This document shows positions 1-22,600 of a stretch of DNA of 64,000 bases, in pieces. Numbering within the stretch: position 1 is the stretch's first letter; the number at the start of each line of letters is the position of its first letter. The DNA comes from Streptomyces sp. NBS 14/10. GTDB taxonomy: Bacteria; Actinomycetota; Actinomycetes; Streptomycetales; Streptomycetaceae. The notes under the pieces are model-generated. The model ran no database searches. It was not told where the DNA came from and saw nothing but the letters and a program-made list of their open reading frames with translations. Position numbers and translations under genes: made by a program. The stretch is taken from contig NZ_NCSM01000042.1 in NCBI RefSeq assembly GCF_002224125.1, forward strand, positions 62,001 through 126,000, read 5' to 3'.

Positions 1-72
1 TGCTCGGGCTGCTCGGGCTGCTCGGGCTGTAGGGATGCGTAGGGGGCGGAGCGGGATCCTCAGCGTGGGCAT
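1..72 (-). CDS. 5' end of a leftward gene of unknown function (partial)
   Basis: An ATG at 72-70 on the minus strand is preceded at 7 nt by a perfect GGAGG (84-80). The frame stays open to the window edge. Only 24 codons are visible: MPTLRIPLRPLRIPTARAAR followed by more ARA units. The last part is coded by three tandem TGCTCGGGC units (1-27), so the peptide repeats Ala-Arg-Ala. It is divergent from the LacI gene and shares the 83-110 palindrome with it, so it is probably the regulated target. The family cannot be named from this fragment. Confidence 0.5.
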   Translation of the reverse strand, partial: MPTLRIPLRPLRIPTARAARAARA

Positions 73-82
73 GTCCTGTCCT

Positions 83-110
83 CCGTGAACGTTCCCGTGA
101 GCGTTCACGG
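83..110. promoter_or_regulatory. Operator-like palindrome between divergent genes
   Basis: Arms CCGTGAACG (83-91) and CGTTCACGG (102-110) form a perfect 9-bp inverted repeat. It lies just upstream of the Shine-Dalgarno of the leftward gene. The GTTCACG half-site recurs in the palindrome at 218-242. Two such sites flanking the divergent LacI gene suggest that its product binds here (inference). Confidence 0.5.
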
Positions 111-217
111 AGCACTGTCCGGCCCACTCGGCCGCTGTGTCAATATGTGTGAAACGGCGGGATGTTACGCGGATGCGATCCATTGACGCCCGTCACCGCC
201 ACGGCGATGATCGAGGG

Positions 218-242
218 CGGGAGCGTTCACGTGAGCGCTCCC
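218..242. promoter_or_regulatory. Second operator-like palindrome in the LacI leader
   Basis: GAGCGTTCACGTGAGCGCTC (221-240) is a nearly perfect palindrome, extended by GGGA/TCCC-like flanks. It shares the CGTTCACG element with the 83-110 site. It falls upstream of the GTG at 281, which supports 281 rather than 137 as the regulator start and suggests autoregulation. Confidence 0.5.
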
Positions 243-280
243 GTACGCCACGTACGCGGGGTGGGGAGAGGGGTGGGGCC

Positions 281-1285
281 GTGCCCCCGAACGCCAGGTC
301 GCGCCGGATCACCATCGACGACGTGGCGCGTTCGGCCGGGGTGTCCCGGCAGACCGTCTCCCGCGCGGTCAACGACAAACCGGAGATCGACCCCGCCACG
401 CGGCAGCGGGTGCTGGAGGTGGCCCAGGCCATGGGCTACCGCCCCAGCCGGTTCGCCCGTGGCATGGTCGGCCCGGGGCTCACCACGCTGGGCCTTGTCA
501 TCGCGGATGTGCTCAACCCCTTCTTCCCCGAGGTGGTCTCCGGCGTGCTGGCGGCGGCCGACGAGCGCGGCTGGCAGGTCGCCGTCTACAGCACCGGGTC
601 CGCCCTGGAACGGGAGACCGCGGTGGCCGCGACCGTGGTGGACCATGTGGACGCCTGTGTCGCCTTTCTGCTCGGCCCCGCCGCCATCGAGCTCATCCAA
701 CGCTCCGGTATGCCCTTCGTGCTGCTCGACAACGAGCACCGGCCGGCGGCGGTGAGCGGGGGGCGGATCGACTTCGCCACCGGGATGCGCCAGGCGGTCG
801 GCCATCTCGTGGAGCGCGGCCACCGTCGGATCGCGATGCTCGACGACCGCGGGCGCCCGGACGCCGGGGCCCGCGGCACCCGGCACTCGCTGTTCCTCCG
901 GGCCGCCACGGAGTTCGGGCTGCCCGCCGAGGAGGGATGGGTGTTCCCGGCCGTCAACTCCCTCGACGGTGGCGCGGCGGCCATGGACGATGTACTGGAC
1001 ACCGGTTTCGGGGCGACGGCCGTGCTCGCGTACAACGATCTGATCGCCATCGGCGCCATGCGCCGCGCCCGCGACCGCGGGGTGAGCGTGCCGGAGGACT
1101 GCGCGTTCGTCGGCTGCGACGGGCTGACCCTCAGCCGGCTGGTGGACCCACCGCTGACCACCCTGCTGGTCGACAAGGAACTCCTCGGCCGGGCCGCGGT
1201 GCGGCAGATCGCCGCGCTGATGACCGGCGCCCAGGCGCGCGAGACGGTGATCGTGCCGCGCCTTGTCGTACGCGCGTCTTCCTGA
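281..1285 (+). CDS. LacI family transcriptional regulator
   Basis: Sugar-responsive DNA-binding repressor of about 334 residues, the usual LacI length. From the GTG at 281 the protein begins MPPNARSRRITIDDVARSAG. The helix-turn-helix and hinge occupy residues 8-58 (VSRQTVSRAVN is the recognition helix region), followed by a periplasmic-binding-protein-like effector domain ending near VVRASS. The frame is open back to 137, but GTG 281 has GGGGAGAGG just upstream and places both palindromes (83-110, 218-242) in the promoter/leader. It is divergent from the partial gene at 1-72, its likely target. The effector cannot be predicted. Confidence 0.9.
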   Translation: MPPNARSRRITIDDVARSAGVSRQTVSRAVNDKPEIDPATRQRVLEVAQAMGYRPSRFARGMVGPGLTTLGLVIADVLNPFFPEVVSGVLAAADERGWQVAVYSTGSALERETAVAATVVDHVDACVAFLLGPAAIELIQRSGMPFVLLDNEHRPAAVSGGRIDFATGMRQAVGHLVERGHRRIAMLDDRGRPDAGARGTRHSLFLRAATEFGLPAEEGWVFPAVNSLDGGAAAMDDVLDTGFGATAVLAYNDLIAIGAMRRARDRGVSVPEDCAFVGCDGLTLSRLVDPPLTTLLVDKELLGRAAVRQIAALMTGAQARETVIVPRLVVRASS

Positions 1286-1350
1286 TCCGGTTCCTGATCC
1301 GCGCCCGGCCTGTCGCCGTCGCTGTGGCAGACACCGTGGCCAAATTTAAA

Positions 1351-1362
1351 TCAATCGATTGA
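1351..1362. promoter_or_regulatory. AT-rich palindrome upstream of the monooxygenase
   Basis: TCAATCGATTGA is a perfect 12-bp palindrome in an AT-rich patch (from CAAATTTAAA at 1341) that stands out in GC-rich DNA. It lies 66 bp before the GTG of the Baeyer-Villiger monooxygenase. It could be the operator of the TetR regulator whose remnant lies at 4935-5325 (inference). Confidence 0.4.
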
Positions 1363-1428
1363 CTGATCGAAGTGCACTGGGTTGACTGGCACGCAGACCG
1401 CATTCATGGAGCAAGGAGACTTCCCCTC

Positions 1429-3264
1429 GTGAGTGGTGTTCCCCCCACACCCCCCGGCCTCACCCCCTCCGACCCCGGGCAGCTTGGCTTCGATCCGGAC
1501 GAGTTGCGCGCCCGCTACCGCGCCGAGCGCGACCGCCGGATCCGCCCCGACGGCAAGACCCAGTACCAGAGCACCACCGGCCGGTTCGGCTACTTCGAGG
1601 ACGACCCCCACGCCGACCGTGGGTTCACCCGCGAACCCCTCCGCGACCGGGTCGAAGCGCTGGTCATCGGCGGCGGGTTCGGCGGCCTTCTCGCCGCCGC
1701 GCGGCTGCGCCAGGCCGGCGTGGAGTCGATCCGAGTGATCGAGAAGGGCGGCGACTTCGGCGGTACCTGGTACTGGAACCGCTACCCGGGCATCCACTGC
1801 GATATCGAGTCGTACGTCTATATGCCACTGTTGGAGGAAGTCGGATACATCCCGAAGTGGCGGTACGCGCCGGGAGAGGAGATCCGGCTGCACGCCTGCG
1901 CCATCGCGCGCCGCTTCCACCTCTACGACGACGTCTGTTTCCAGACGCAGGCCACCGAACTGCGCTGGGACGAGGCCGAGTCGGAGTGGCTCGTCTCCAC
2001 CGACCGCGGTGATGAGATGCGGGCCCGCTTCGTCGCGGTGGCCGGCGGGACCCTCAGCCAGCCCAAGCTTCCCGGCATCCCCGGGATCGAAAGCTTTAAG
2101 GGACACACGTTCCACACCAGCCGCTGGGACTACGCCTACACCGGAGGAGACGCGGGTGGCGGCCTGGACAAGCTCGCCGACAAACGCGTGGCCCTCATCG
2201 GCACGGGCGCGACCGCCATCCAGGTCGTACCGCATCTCGGGGCCGACGCAGGCCACCTGTACGTATTCCAGCGCACACCGTCCTCGGTGGATGTGCGCGA
2301 CAACCGGCCCACCGAGCCGAAGTGGGCCGAGTCGCTCGGGCCGGGCTGGCAGCGGCGGCGCATGGAGAACTTCCTCAAGGTCGTCACGGGCGTACGGGCC
2401 GACGAGGACCTGGTGAACGACGCCTGGACCAGCAGTGCCCGGCTGTACGAGAAGATGATCCCGACCAACAGCTATGCCCACATCGAGCCCGAGGAACGGG
2501 AACGCGCCTACGAGATCTCCGACTTCCAGAAGATGAACGAGTTGCGGGCCCGCGTGGACGCCCTCGTGCAAGACCCGGAAACGGCGGAACAGCTCAAGCC
2601 CTGGTACCGCTATATGTGCAAGCGGCCCACGTTCAGTGACACCTATCTCCAGACCTTCAACCGGCCCAATGTCACCCTGGTGGACACGGCCGACACCCAT
2701 GGCGTGGAACGGATCACCGAAAGCGCGGTGGTCGTCGGCGGGGTGGAGTACGACGTCGACTGCATCGTCTTCGCGACCGGATTCGAGGTCGGTGTCTCGG
2801 GGGTCATGTCCGGGAAGCTTCCGGCGTACGGCAGGGGCGGGGTGTCCCTGATGGACTCCTGGAAGGAGGGTCCGAGGACACTCCACGGTTTCTACAGCCA
2901 CGGCTTCCCCAACCTCTTCCAGCTCGGCCCGGTGCAGAACGCCAGCGCCGTCAATTTCGTCCACGTTCTCGACGAGCAGGCGCGCCATATCGCCGAGGTC
3001 GTCGCCGAGGCGCGCAACCGCCGGGCCCGGTATGTCGAGCCGACCGTCACGGCGCAGGACCAATGGGTGGCGACGATCCGCCAGAGCGCCGCTGACCTGC
3101 AGAAATTCCACGCCGAGTGCACCCCCGGCTACTACAACAACGAGGGCCGGCCACGTCAGCGGAGCGAGTCCTACGGCGACGGCCCGGTCGCGTTCCATGA
3201 ACTGTTGCGGCGCTGGCGTGGCGCGGACGGCGGGATGAACGACGTCCTTGTCGAGGCCCAGTGA
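1429..3264 (+). CDS. Type I Baeyer-Villiger monooxygenase (FAD, NADPH)
   Basis: Flavoenzyme of about 611 residues expected to insert oxygen next to a ketone, giving an ester or lactone. The FAD-binding Rossmann motif GGGFGG is near residues 81-86, followed by GDFGGTWYWNRYPG. The family fingerprint FxGxxxHxxxW is present as FKGHTFHTSRW (about 223-233). The NADPH-binding motif IGTGATA is near 257-263. GTG 1429 is chosen because AAGGAG (1413-1418) precedes it at 10 nt; an ATG at 1372 would add 19 residues without a ribosome site. Its TGA overlaps the GTG of the next gene, so the two are translationally coupled. The substrate is unknown. The nearby PKS makes a tailoring role possible, but nothing in the sequence proves it. 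Confidence 0.93.
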   Translation: MSGVPPTPPGLTPSDPGQLGFDPDELRARYRAERDRRIRPDGKTQYQSTTGRFGYFEDDPHADRGFTREPLRDRVEALVIGGGFGGLLAAARLRQAGVESIRVIEKGGDFGGTWYWNRYPGIHCDIESYVYMPLLEEVGYIPKWRYAPGEEIRLHACAIARRFHLYDDVCFQTQATELRWDEAESEWLVSTDRGDEMRARFVAVAGGTLSQPKLPGIPGIESFKGHTFHTSRWDYAYTGGDAGGGLDKLADKRVALIGTGATAIQVVPHLGADAGHLYVFQRTPSSVDVRDNRPTEPKWAESLGPGWQRRRMENFLKVVTGVRADEDLVNDAWTSSARLYEKMIPTNSYAHIEPEERERAYEISDFQKMNELRARVDALVQDPETAEQLKPWYRYMCKRPTFSDTYLQTFNRPNVTLVDTADTHGVERITESAVVVGGVEYDVDCIVFATGFEVGVSGVMSGKLPAYGRGGVSLMDSWKEGPRTLHGFYSHGFPNLFQLGPVQNASAVNFVHVLDEQARHIAEVVAEARNRRARYVEPTVTAQDQWVATIRQSAADLQKFHAECTPGYYNNEGRPRQRSESYGDGPVAFHELLRRWRGADGGMNDVLVEAQ

Positions 3265-4934
3265 AGACCGGGAGTTACGAGAAGGTGGGCAACGACGCGA
3301 TGGTGTCACCCAGCCGGTTCGACGCGACCGGCCGCAGCCGGGCCACCAGCAGCCGTTGGGAGGTGCGGCGGCTCAACCAGCCCAACCGGCTGTGGGGTTC
3401 CAACGGGGTCGCCTTCGGACCCGACGGGCGGCTGTACGTCGCCCAGTTCCTCGCCGGGCAGATCAGCGCCGTCGACCCTGCCACCGGGGACGTCGAGGTG
3501 ATCGTGCCGATGGACAGTCCGGTCCAGTCACCGGACGACCTCGCCTTCGGGGCGGACGGCTCGATGTACATCACCGACCTGGTCCCCGGCCGGGTGTGGC
3601 GCCGCAGCCCCGAGGGGGCGTACACCCTCGTGTCCGACGAGGTCACCAACCCCAACGGCATCACCTGCATCGGCGACCGGCTGTTCATCAACGAGATGAA
3701 ACCGGACGGCCGTCTGATGGAACTCTTCCCGGCCGGCGGTGACCCGGTGGTACTCACCGAGGGGCTGGCCATGGGCAATGCGATGCAGCTCGGCCCGGAC
3801 GACCATCTCTACTATCCGCATATGCTCAGCGGTCAGGTCTGGCGGATACCGCCGGACGGCGGTACGCCCGAGGTGGTCGCGGAGGAGGTGCACCAGCCGG
3901 TCGCAGTCCGCTTCGACCAGGGCGGTGTGCTGCATGTCCTGTCGCGGGGCGTGGAGGGCATCGTGACCCGCGTCGATGTGCACGGCACCGGGTCTCGGGC
4001 GCTCGTCCACAGCGGTGTGGTGGGCCTGGACAACGCGGCGTTCGACACCGAGAACAGGATGTTCCTCTCCAGCTACGCCAGCGGCGGCATCATGGAGATG
4101 CACTCCGACGGCAGGACCCGCGAGATCGTGCCACGCGGGCTCGACGGGCCCTACGGGGTGACGGTCGATCTGGGTGGCACGGTGTACGCGGCCGACCACT
4201 ACCGGCTGGCGAGCCCCGCCGCCTCCCGGGAAAGCTCCCCCGACGACGAGCCGGGGGCCGTGACCACGGCCGCCTTCCTGTGCTTCTCCCATGGGATCGC
4301 CGCCGACGGCGAACTGCTGCACCTCACCTCGCAGTTCGGTGACGTCCACACCTACGATCCGGTGCACAGGACCACCCGGAACCGGGCATCCGGGCTGAAG
4401 CAGCCTCTGGGGATCGCCGTGGGGCCGGACGGCTCGCTCGTCGTCGCCGAGGCGGGCGCCGGCCGGGTCGTGGCCATCGACGACAACGGCACCATCACTC
4501 CGCTCGCCGAAGGGCTCGACCACCCCGTGGACGTGGCCTTCGACGAGGAGGGGCGCTGCTATGTGAGTGACGACCGGATCGGGGCGGTGCACCGGATCGA
4601 CGACGGGGAGACGGTGACCGTCGCGGACGGCCTCGGGGCGCCGCAGGGGCTGGCGGTCCTGGGTGACGAGCTGTTCGCGGTGGAGACCGATCACCGCAGG
4701 CTCCGGGCGATCTCACTCACCACGGGGGAAAGCAGAATCGACGCGGAGGACCTACCGGTCGGACCGCCCCCGGGCGTCGTCCCCCGAGCCCAGCCCGCGC
4801 TGTTCGCCGGCGGCCTGCCGGGAATGGCCATCCGGTTCGCCGGCCTCGCCGTCGCCCCGGAGGGCTCCCTGCTCCTGTCGGCCAACGGAGAGGGCACCGT
4901 ACTCCGGCTGACCCCGACCCGTACCGGCGCCTGA
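3261..4934 (+). CDS. SMP-30/gluconolactonase-like beta-propeller protein
   Basis: Cytoplasmic protein of 557 residues built from repeated propeller blades. Recurrent units read like GVAFGPDGRLYVAQ, DLAFGADGSMYITD, GIAVGPDGSLVVAEAG and DVAFDEEGRCYVSD, typical of SMP-30/LRE and NHL-type folds. Members can be metal-dependent lactonases. At 557 residues it is about twice a single SMP-30 domain, so it probably holds two propellers. The GTG start overlaps the stop of the monooxygenase (GTGA), so the proteins are made together. A lactone or ester produced by the monooxygenase would be a natural substrate for a lactonase (inference). No signal peptide is seen. Confidence 0.8.
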   Translation: MKTGSYEKVGNDAMVSPSRFDATGRSRATSSRWEVRRLNQPNRLWGSNGVAFGPDGRLYVAQFLAGQISAVDPATGDVEVIVPMDSPVQSPDDLAFGADGSMYITDLVPGRVWRRSPEGAYTLVSDEVTNPNGITCIGDRLFINEMKPDGRLMELFPAGGDPVVLTEGLAMGNAMQLGPDDHLYYPHMLSGQVWRIPPDGGTPEVVAEEVHQPVAVRFDQGGVLHVLSRGVEGIVTRVDVHGTGSRALVHSGVVGLDNAAFDTENRMFLSSYASGGIMEMHSDGRTREIVPRGLDGPYGVTVDLGGTVYAADHYRLASPAASRESSPDDEPGAVTTAAFLCFSHGIAADGELLHLTSQFGDVHTYDPVHRTTRNRASGLKQPLGIAVGPDGSLVVAEAGAGRVVAIDDNGTITPLAEGLDHPVDVAFDEEGRCYVSDDRIGAVHRIDDGETVTVADGLGAPQGLAVLGDELFAVETDHRRLRAISLTTGESRIDAEDLPVGPPPGVVPRAQPALFAGGLPGMAIRFAGLAVAPEGSLLLSANGEGTVLRLTPTRTGA

Positions 4935-5325
4935 TCGGATCCCGAACCGCGTACGGAAGAACTCGTCCAGGTCCGGGCGGGTGGCGGCGGAGCCGGGCAG
5001 CCGCTCCGCGCCGGGGGCGCGCAGGCCGTCGAGGAGGACGGACAGCCGGCGGCCGGTGAGGTCTGCGGACAGACCGCCGCCGGCGCCGCCCTCGGGCATC
5101 CGCGGGGGCAGCGAGACCATCATCAGGACCAGGTCGTACGTGTTCACATCGGCCCGGAGCAGCCCCTCCCGCTGGGCCCGTGCCACCAGGTCGTCCAGGT
5201 CGGCCAGCAGCGCCTCGCGCGCGGCGACGAGGGCCGGGCCGGACTCCGTCGTACGCCTGCGGGAGACGGGGAACATCTGGCTGCTGCGGACCTCGGCCAT
5301 ATGGCGCATCACCCGGGCGAAGGCG
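4935..5325 (-). pseudogene. TetR family regulator, C-terminal remnant
   Basis: Minus-strand reading from about 5325 to 4935 gives a recognisable TetR C-terminal ligand domain (FARVMRHMAEVRSSQMF, then EALLADLDDLVARAQREGLL and DLDEFFRTRFG). There is no helix-turn-helix: upstream of 5325 the frame enters sequence that belongs on the plus strand to an oxidase remnant. The frame also reads on past 4934 into the antisense of the propeller gene, stopping only at 4752, so the natural end is unclear. It is interpreted as a regulator decapitated by a deletion at about 5322-5330, possibly the former regulator of the 1429-4934 operon. Confidence 0.7.
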
Positions 5326-5545
5326 GCCCTTCGACGCCTGGGCCGACGCGACCGCGCTCACCATGCGGCCGCACACCCTCCCCAACGCCTACATCAATCT
5401 CACCGAGGACCAGGGCGAGGCGTGGCTTCGCGGCGTGTACGGAAGCGAGGCCAAGTACCGGCGGCTCGCGGAGATCAAGGCGGTGTGGGATCCGCGGAAC
5501 CTGCTCCGCCACAACAAGAACATCGCTCCCGCCGCCGGCGCGTAA
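5326..5545 (+). pseudogene. FAD-linked oxidase (berberine-bridge type), C-terminal remnant
   Basis: The plus-strand frame from about 5329 to the TAA at 5545 encodes roughly 72 residues. They include FDAWADATALTMRPHTLPNA and YINLTEDQGEAWLRGVYGSE, then RRLAEIKAVWDPRNLLRHNK. This is the BBE C-terminal signature (Y-x-N, YG, K-x-x-DP-x-N-x-F/L-x-x-N). The FAD-binding domain and most of the enzyme, several hundred residues, are missing. Upstream in the same frame there is only antisense of the TetR remnant, so the two genes were joined by one deletion. Confidence 0.75.
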
Positions 5546-5618
5546 GAGTCTCCCCCGGGCGCCGGGCGCCGCGGCCTCGAGCGTCACCTGAGGCGCTGTC
5601 AAGTGGGATGCCACCGTC

Positions 5619-5658
5619 GCTCTGCCGCTTTGCTCTATAAACCGAACAGCTCTGCCGC
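5619..5658 (+). promoter_or_regulatory. Putative PKS promoter region with direct repeats
   Basis: GCTCTGCCGC occurs at 5619-5628 and again at 5649-5658, a 30-bp period (about three helical turns). TATAAA (5636-5641) lies between them and is a plausible -10 in otherwise GC-rich DNA; no good -35 is seen. A pair ACCGAAC (5641-5647) and GTTCGGT (5689-5695) forms a weak inverted repeat reaching the start codon. It could be an activator site for the PKS gene (inference). Confidence 0.35.
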
Positions 5659-5694
5659 AGAACTGCTGCCTCGTCCGGTTTGGAGACGGTTCGG

Positions 5695-18702
<13,008 letters not shown>

Positions 18703-18744
18703 ACGACGAAACGCTCGAAGCCAGGGACGAACGACTGGAGTGCC

Positions 18745-19605
18745 ATGACCACCGCATCGCAGAACATCTCCCCCGACCACGTGGCCGACTACTACGACCG
18801 TCTCACCGACCTGATCGGCGAGGCGGCGGGCGGCAACCTCCACTTCGGCTACTGGCCGCATCCGCACGACGGAAGCTCCCTCGGGGTCGCCGCCGACCGG
18901 CTGACCGACCACCTCATCGGCAAACTCGGCGACATCGCGGGCCGCCGGGTGCTGGACGTGGGCTGCGGCTCCGGCAGGCCGACCGTGCGGCTGGCGCGGA
19001 GCGGGCCGGCCGAGGTCGTCGGCGTCACCGTCAGCCCCGTACAGATCGAGCGGGCGACGGCGCTCGCCGAGCGGGAGGGGGTGGCCGACCGGGTGCGTTT
19101 CGTCCGCGCCGACGCCATGACGCTGCCGTTCCCGGACGCCTCGTTCGATGCCGTATGGGCACTGGAGTGCATGTTCCATATGCCCAGCCCGGCACAGGTG
19201 CTGGGGGAGATCGCACGGGTGCTGCGCCCCGGCGGACGGCTCGCCGTCATGGACGTCGTGCTGCGGGAGCCGGTCGCGAGGCGGGACCGCGGCGCCGTCG
19301 AGCGCGGCCGCTCGATGTTCGCGGTCCCGGCCCATATCGAGTTGGTGGAGTACCCCCGGCTGATCCTCGGCGCGGGCCTGCGGCTGGAGGAGCTGGCCGA
19401 CCTGGGCGACGAGATCATCCGCCCGTCCATGGATGCCCTGGGCGGTGCCGTCGTCGCCAACTCCACCGCCTATGCGGCGGCCTTCGGCGTCGACAGCGAG
19501 CGGTTCGACACGCTCGTGGCGGAGTGGGCGCGGATGAACTCGTCGCTCAAGCTCGGCTATGTGGTCCTGACCGCCAAGCGCCCCGAGTGTCCGGCCGGGG
19601 GCTGA
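18745..19605 (+). CDS. milD: SAM-dependent O-methyltransferase (AveD/MilD-like)
   Basis: Class I methyltransferase of 286 residues. It opens with DHVADYYDRLTDLIGEAAGG and NLHFGYW, the signature of the antibiotic O-methyltransferase group that includes the avermectin C5-O-methyltransferase. The SAM-binding motif I is VLDVGCGSGRPTVRLA (about 71-86); motif II/post-I includes VVGVTVSPVQIERA; LPFPDASFDAVWALECMFHM covers motif III. GGAG lies about 5 nt before ATG 18745. It follows the PKS by 42 bp on the same strand, so it is likely cotranscribed and may methylate the macrolide at C5-OH. The symbol is inferred from family and position next to the milA1-type PKS. It ends 11 bp from the convergent rhamnosidase. 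Confidence 0.85.
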   Translation: MTTASQNISPDHVADYYDRLTDLIGEAAGGNLHFGYWPHPHDGSSLGVAADRLTDHLIGKLGDIAGRRVLDVGCGSGRPTVRLARSGPAEVVGVTVSPVQIERATALAEREGVADRVRFVRADAMTLPFPDASFDAVWALECMFHMPSPAQVLGEIARVLRPGGRLAVMDVVLREPVARRDRGAVERGRSMFAVPAHIELVEYPRLILGAGLRLEELADLGDEIIRPSMDALGGAVVANSTAYAAAFGVDSERFDTLVAEWARMNSSLKLGYVVLTAKRPECPAGG

Positions 19606-19616
19606 TCACCGCACGG

Positions 19617-22600
19617 TCATCCGGCGTTGAAGCGGAACGAGCCCGCCCGGGCCCGGTAGACCTTGTAGGGGCCTCCCCCGGAGGTGTCGTCGCGGACGAA
19701 GGCGACACCCCGGGGCGCGGTGACGGGCTTGTTTTGGGTGGGGACCCAGATCTCGGCGTCGGTGTTGTACGGGATGGTGACCGCGAGATCGATCCTGCCG
19801 TCCGGGAGGCGCCTCCATCGCGAGGACACCGTGCCACGTACGGTGTCGATGGAGGCGCCGACGTGGTCGAGCGTCGCGGGCGCCAGATCGGTGTCCTGCG
19901 TGTCCTTGGGGACACGGCTGTTGACCTCGACTGACGGTATGTACGGGCGGATGCGCAGCGACGCGTAGGCGGTGGCGGTCGGCTTGATACCGGCCAGGCT
20001 CTGGTAGAACCAGGTGGCCACGTTGGAGCGGTAGTGGTGGTTGACCGAGAGCCGGTCGGTCCACTGTTCCCACAGCGAGGTGGCGCCCTTGGCGATCTGG
20101 TGGACGTAGCCGGGTGTACCGGTCTGGGTGACGGCCCCCAGCGCGATGTCCGTGTAGCCGTATTCGCTGAGGATGTTGAACTCGTAGCGCGATCCGTACA
20201 TGTCGTTCTGGATGTGGTGGTCCGCCGCCACGATGCGGTCGGCGAGCAGTTTCGCGAGGGCCTTCTTGTTCTCGGCGAGGGTCTTCGTACCGGCCAGGTA
20301 TCGGGGGTCGTCGGGGTCCAGGTCCGAGCCGGGCACCAGGTCGAAGGCGATGGCCAGGGCGTTCTCACTGGAGATGCTGCCCTCGGTGAAGTGTCCCGAG
20401 GAGGCGTCCCAGTAGTTGGCGACGAACGCCCGGCGCAGGGTGCGCGCCAGTCTCGCATAGTGTGCGGCGCGCTCGGTGCGGCCGAGCCGGGTGCCCACCT
20501 CGTCCATGTAGTCGCAGAAGTGGATGTAGAAGGCGAGGCTGATGACGGCGTTGCTGCCGGGGGGCTCGGCGCCGGAGTAGGCGCCGAGGGAGGCTTCGAA
20601 TATGTAGTGGTTCTCGGCGGTGAACAGCGTCTCGTAGTACTTGAGAAGGGTGTCCTGGTGGTCGTAGAGCTCGGCGAACAGGCTGCTGTTGCCGTAGTAC
20701 GCGTACAGCTCCCTCGGAATGACGAAGTACGCCGAGTCCCAGGCCGGCACCGCCTTCCACGCGGCGGTCCAGCCGGGGGTGTGGTCGTAGCCGTAGCCGC
20801 CCTTGGCGACGGGCACGAACATGGGCAGCTGGCCGGTGGAGATCTGGGTGTCGGGGAAGTGGCGCAGATAGCTGGTGAGGACGGCGTTGACGTCCCAGGT
20901 GAGGGACTGCGATTCGGAGCTGGCCATGGCGTCGCCGGTCCAGCCGTTCTTCTCCCGTGAGGGGGTGTCGGTGGGCTTTTGGACCAGGTTGTTCTGCTCG
21001 GCCCACTCCAGATTGCGCTGAAGGCGGTTGAGCAGGGCGTTGTCCGTGGTGAACGTGCCGGTGCGGGCGAAGCCGGAGCGGGCCACGTCGACGGTCAGTA
21101 CGTCCGCGTCCCGCTTGAGGTCCGGTGTCCGGCCGAGGACGGTTTCGAGGTTCCTCACTTCCAGGTAGCGGAAGCCGAAGTGGCTGAACCGCTGTTCCCA
21201 GGTCTGTGCCGGCCGCTTGCCGACGGTGTAGTAGTGCGTCTGGAGGTTGGCGTCGTGCTGGAAGTTCTCCTCCTCGACCGACAGCGGGGAGCCTGCGCTG
21301 CCGTCGCCGCCCGAGATGCGGTTGCCCCCGCGGATCCGCAGGGTGATGCCCTCCTTGTCGGGGCGTACATCGGTGAGGGACAGCCGGACGAAGCCCGTCA
21401 GGATCTGGCCGTAGTCCAGGACCCAGACGCCCGAGCCGGGGGCGGTCTCGGTGAGCGAGACCGGGCGCAGCGTCTGGTTGACCAGGACCGGTTCCGCCTC
21501 GTGGGCCCGTAGGACGGCCGGTTTGAAGCCCTCGGGGACGGTGGTGGCGGGCAGCGCTCCGTGGTGCTTCGGTGCGGGGCCGGAGCAGCTGCCCGGCGGG
21601 ATCAGGGCGGTCGCCGGACGCCACTGACCGCCGGGGCGGTAGCCGAGCGTGCGCCAGTCGCCGAGCCGGTCCGCGCGCCGGGCGTCGTACTTCTCGCCCG
21701 AGTAGACGGAGTCGAACGTCGTGGGCCCGTCCGCGGTGAGCCAGTCCCGGTCGGTGACGAGCGTGGTGGCCGAGCCGTCCGTGTACGACACGACGAGCTT
21801 CGCACGCAGGCGCGGCGGGCCGGCGTAGGGGGCGAGCTGCCAGTACCACTCCTGCGGCGTGGTCACTCCGTACCAGCCGCGGCCGAGTTCGGCGGCGAGG
21901 ACGTTGTCCCGGCCCGCCCGAAGCAGCGCGGTGACGTCGAAGGTGTCGTAGAGCACCGTGCGGTCGTAGGTGCTCTGATCGGTGAGCAGCCGGGGGACGT
22001 TGGTCCGGTCCCCGGCCGCCTGCTTGCCGTCCACGGTGATCGGGTCGCCGTTGACGGTGAAGGTGACATTGCCCGCGGCGCTCAGGTGGAGGCGTGCCGT
22101 GGCGATGCGCCGGCCGCGAGGCAGGGTGAACGCACGGCGCAGCACCGGCGCCGGGTTGGCGATGGGCAGCATGGCGTTCTTGGCCGGGATGTAGGGGTTC
22201 TTGGGCGGGAAGGTCAGGCCGTCGAGGGTGCCGATGCCGCTCTCGAACGGGTTGGCACCGGTGGTGAGGTCGGCGGAGAAGTCGGGGGCACCGGTGCCCG
22301 TCACCGTGACACTGCGGACGGTGGCGGAGGTGGCGCCGCCGAAGCCGAAGCTGCCATGGCGGCGGATCTGGTCCTTCGTGAGCGTGCGGCGGTCCACCTC
22401 GACGCCGCCCACCTCCGTGGCCACGGTGAGCCCGCGGACCGTGACCTTCACGGTGTGGTCGCGGGAGGCCCAGGTGTCCTTCGTCAGCCCGGTCGAGGCG
22501 GGGAGAGTGACCGTGCCGACCGGGACGCCGCGGGTGCCGGCGGTGGTGGGGTTGGTCTCGCTCTGCGGGTCGTAGAAGTCGACGCCCCAGTTGGGCTCGG

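Noticed and set aside
1..27. TGCTCGGGC repeats as a CRISPR or satellite array
   Set aside because: Only three 9-bp units without spacers, and they fall inside a leftward coding start.
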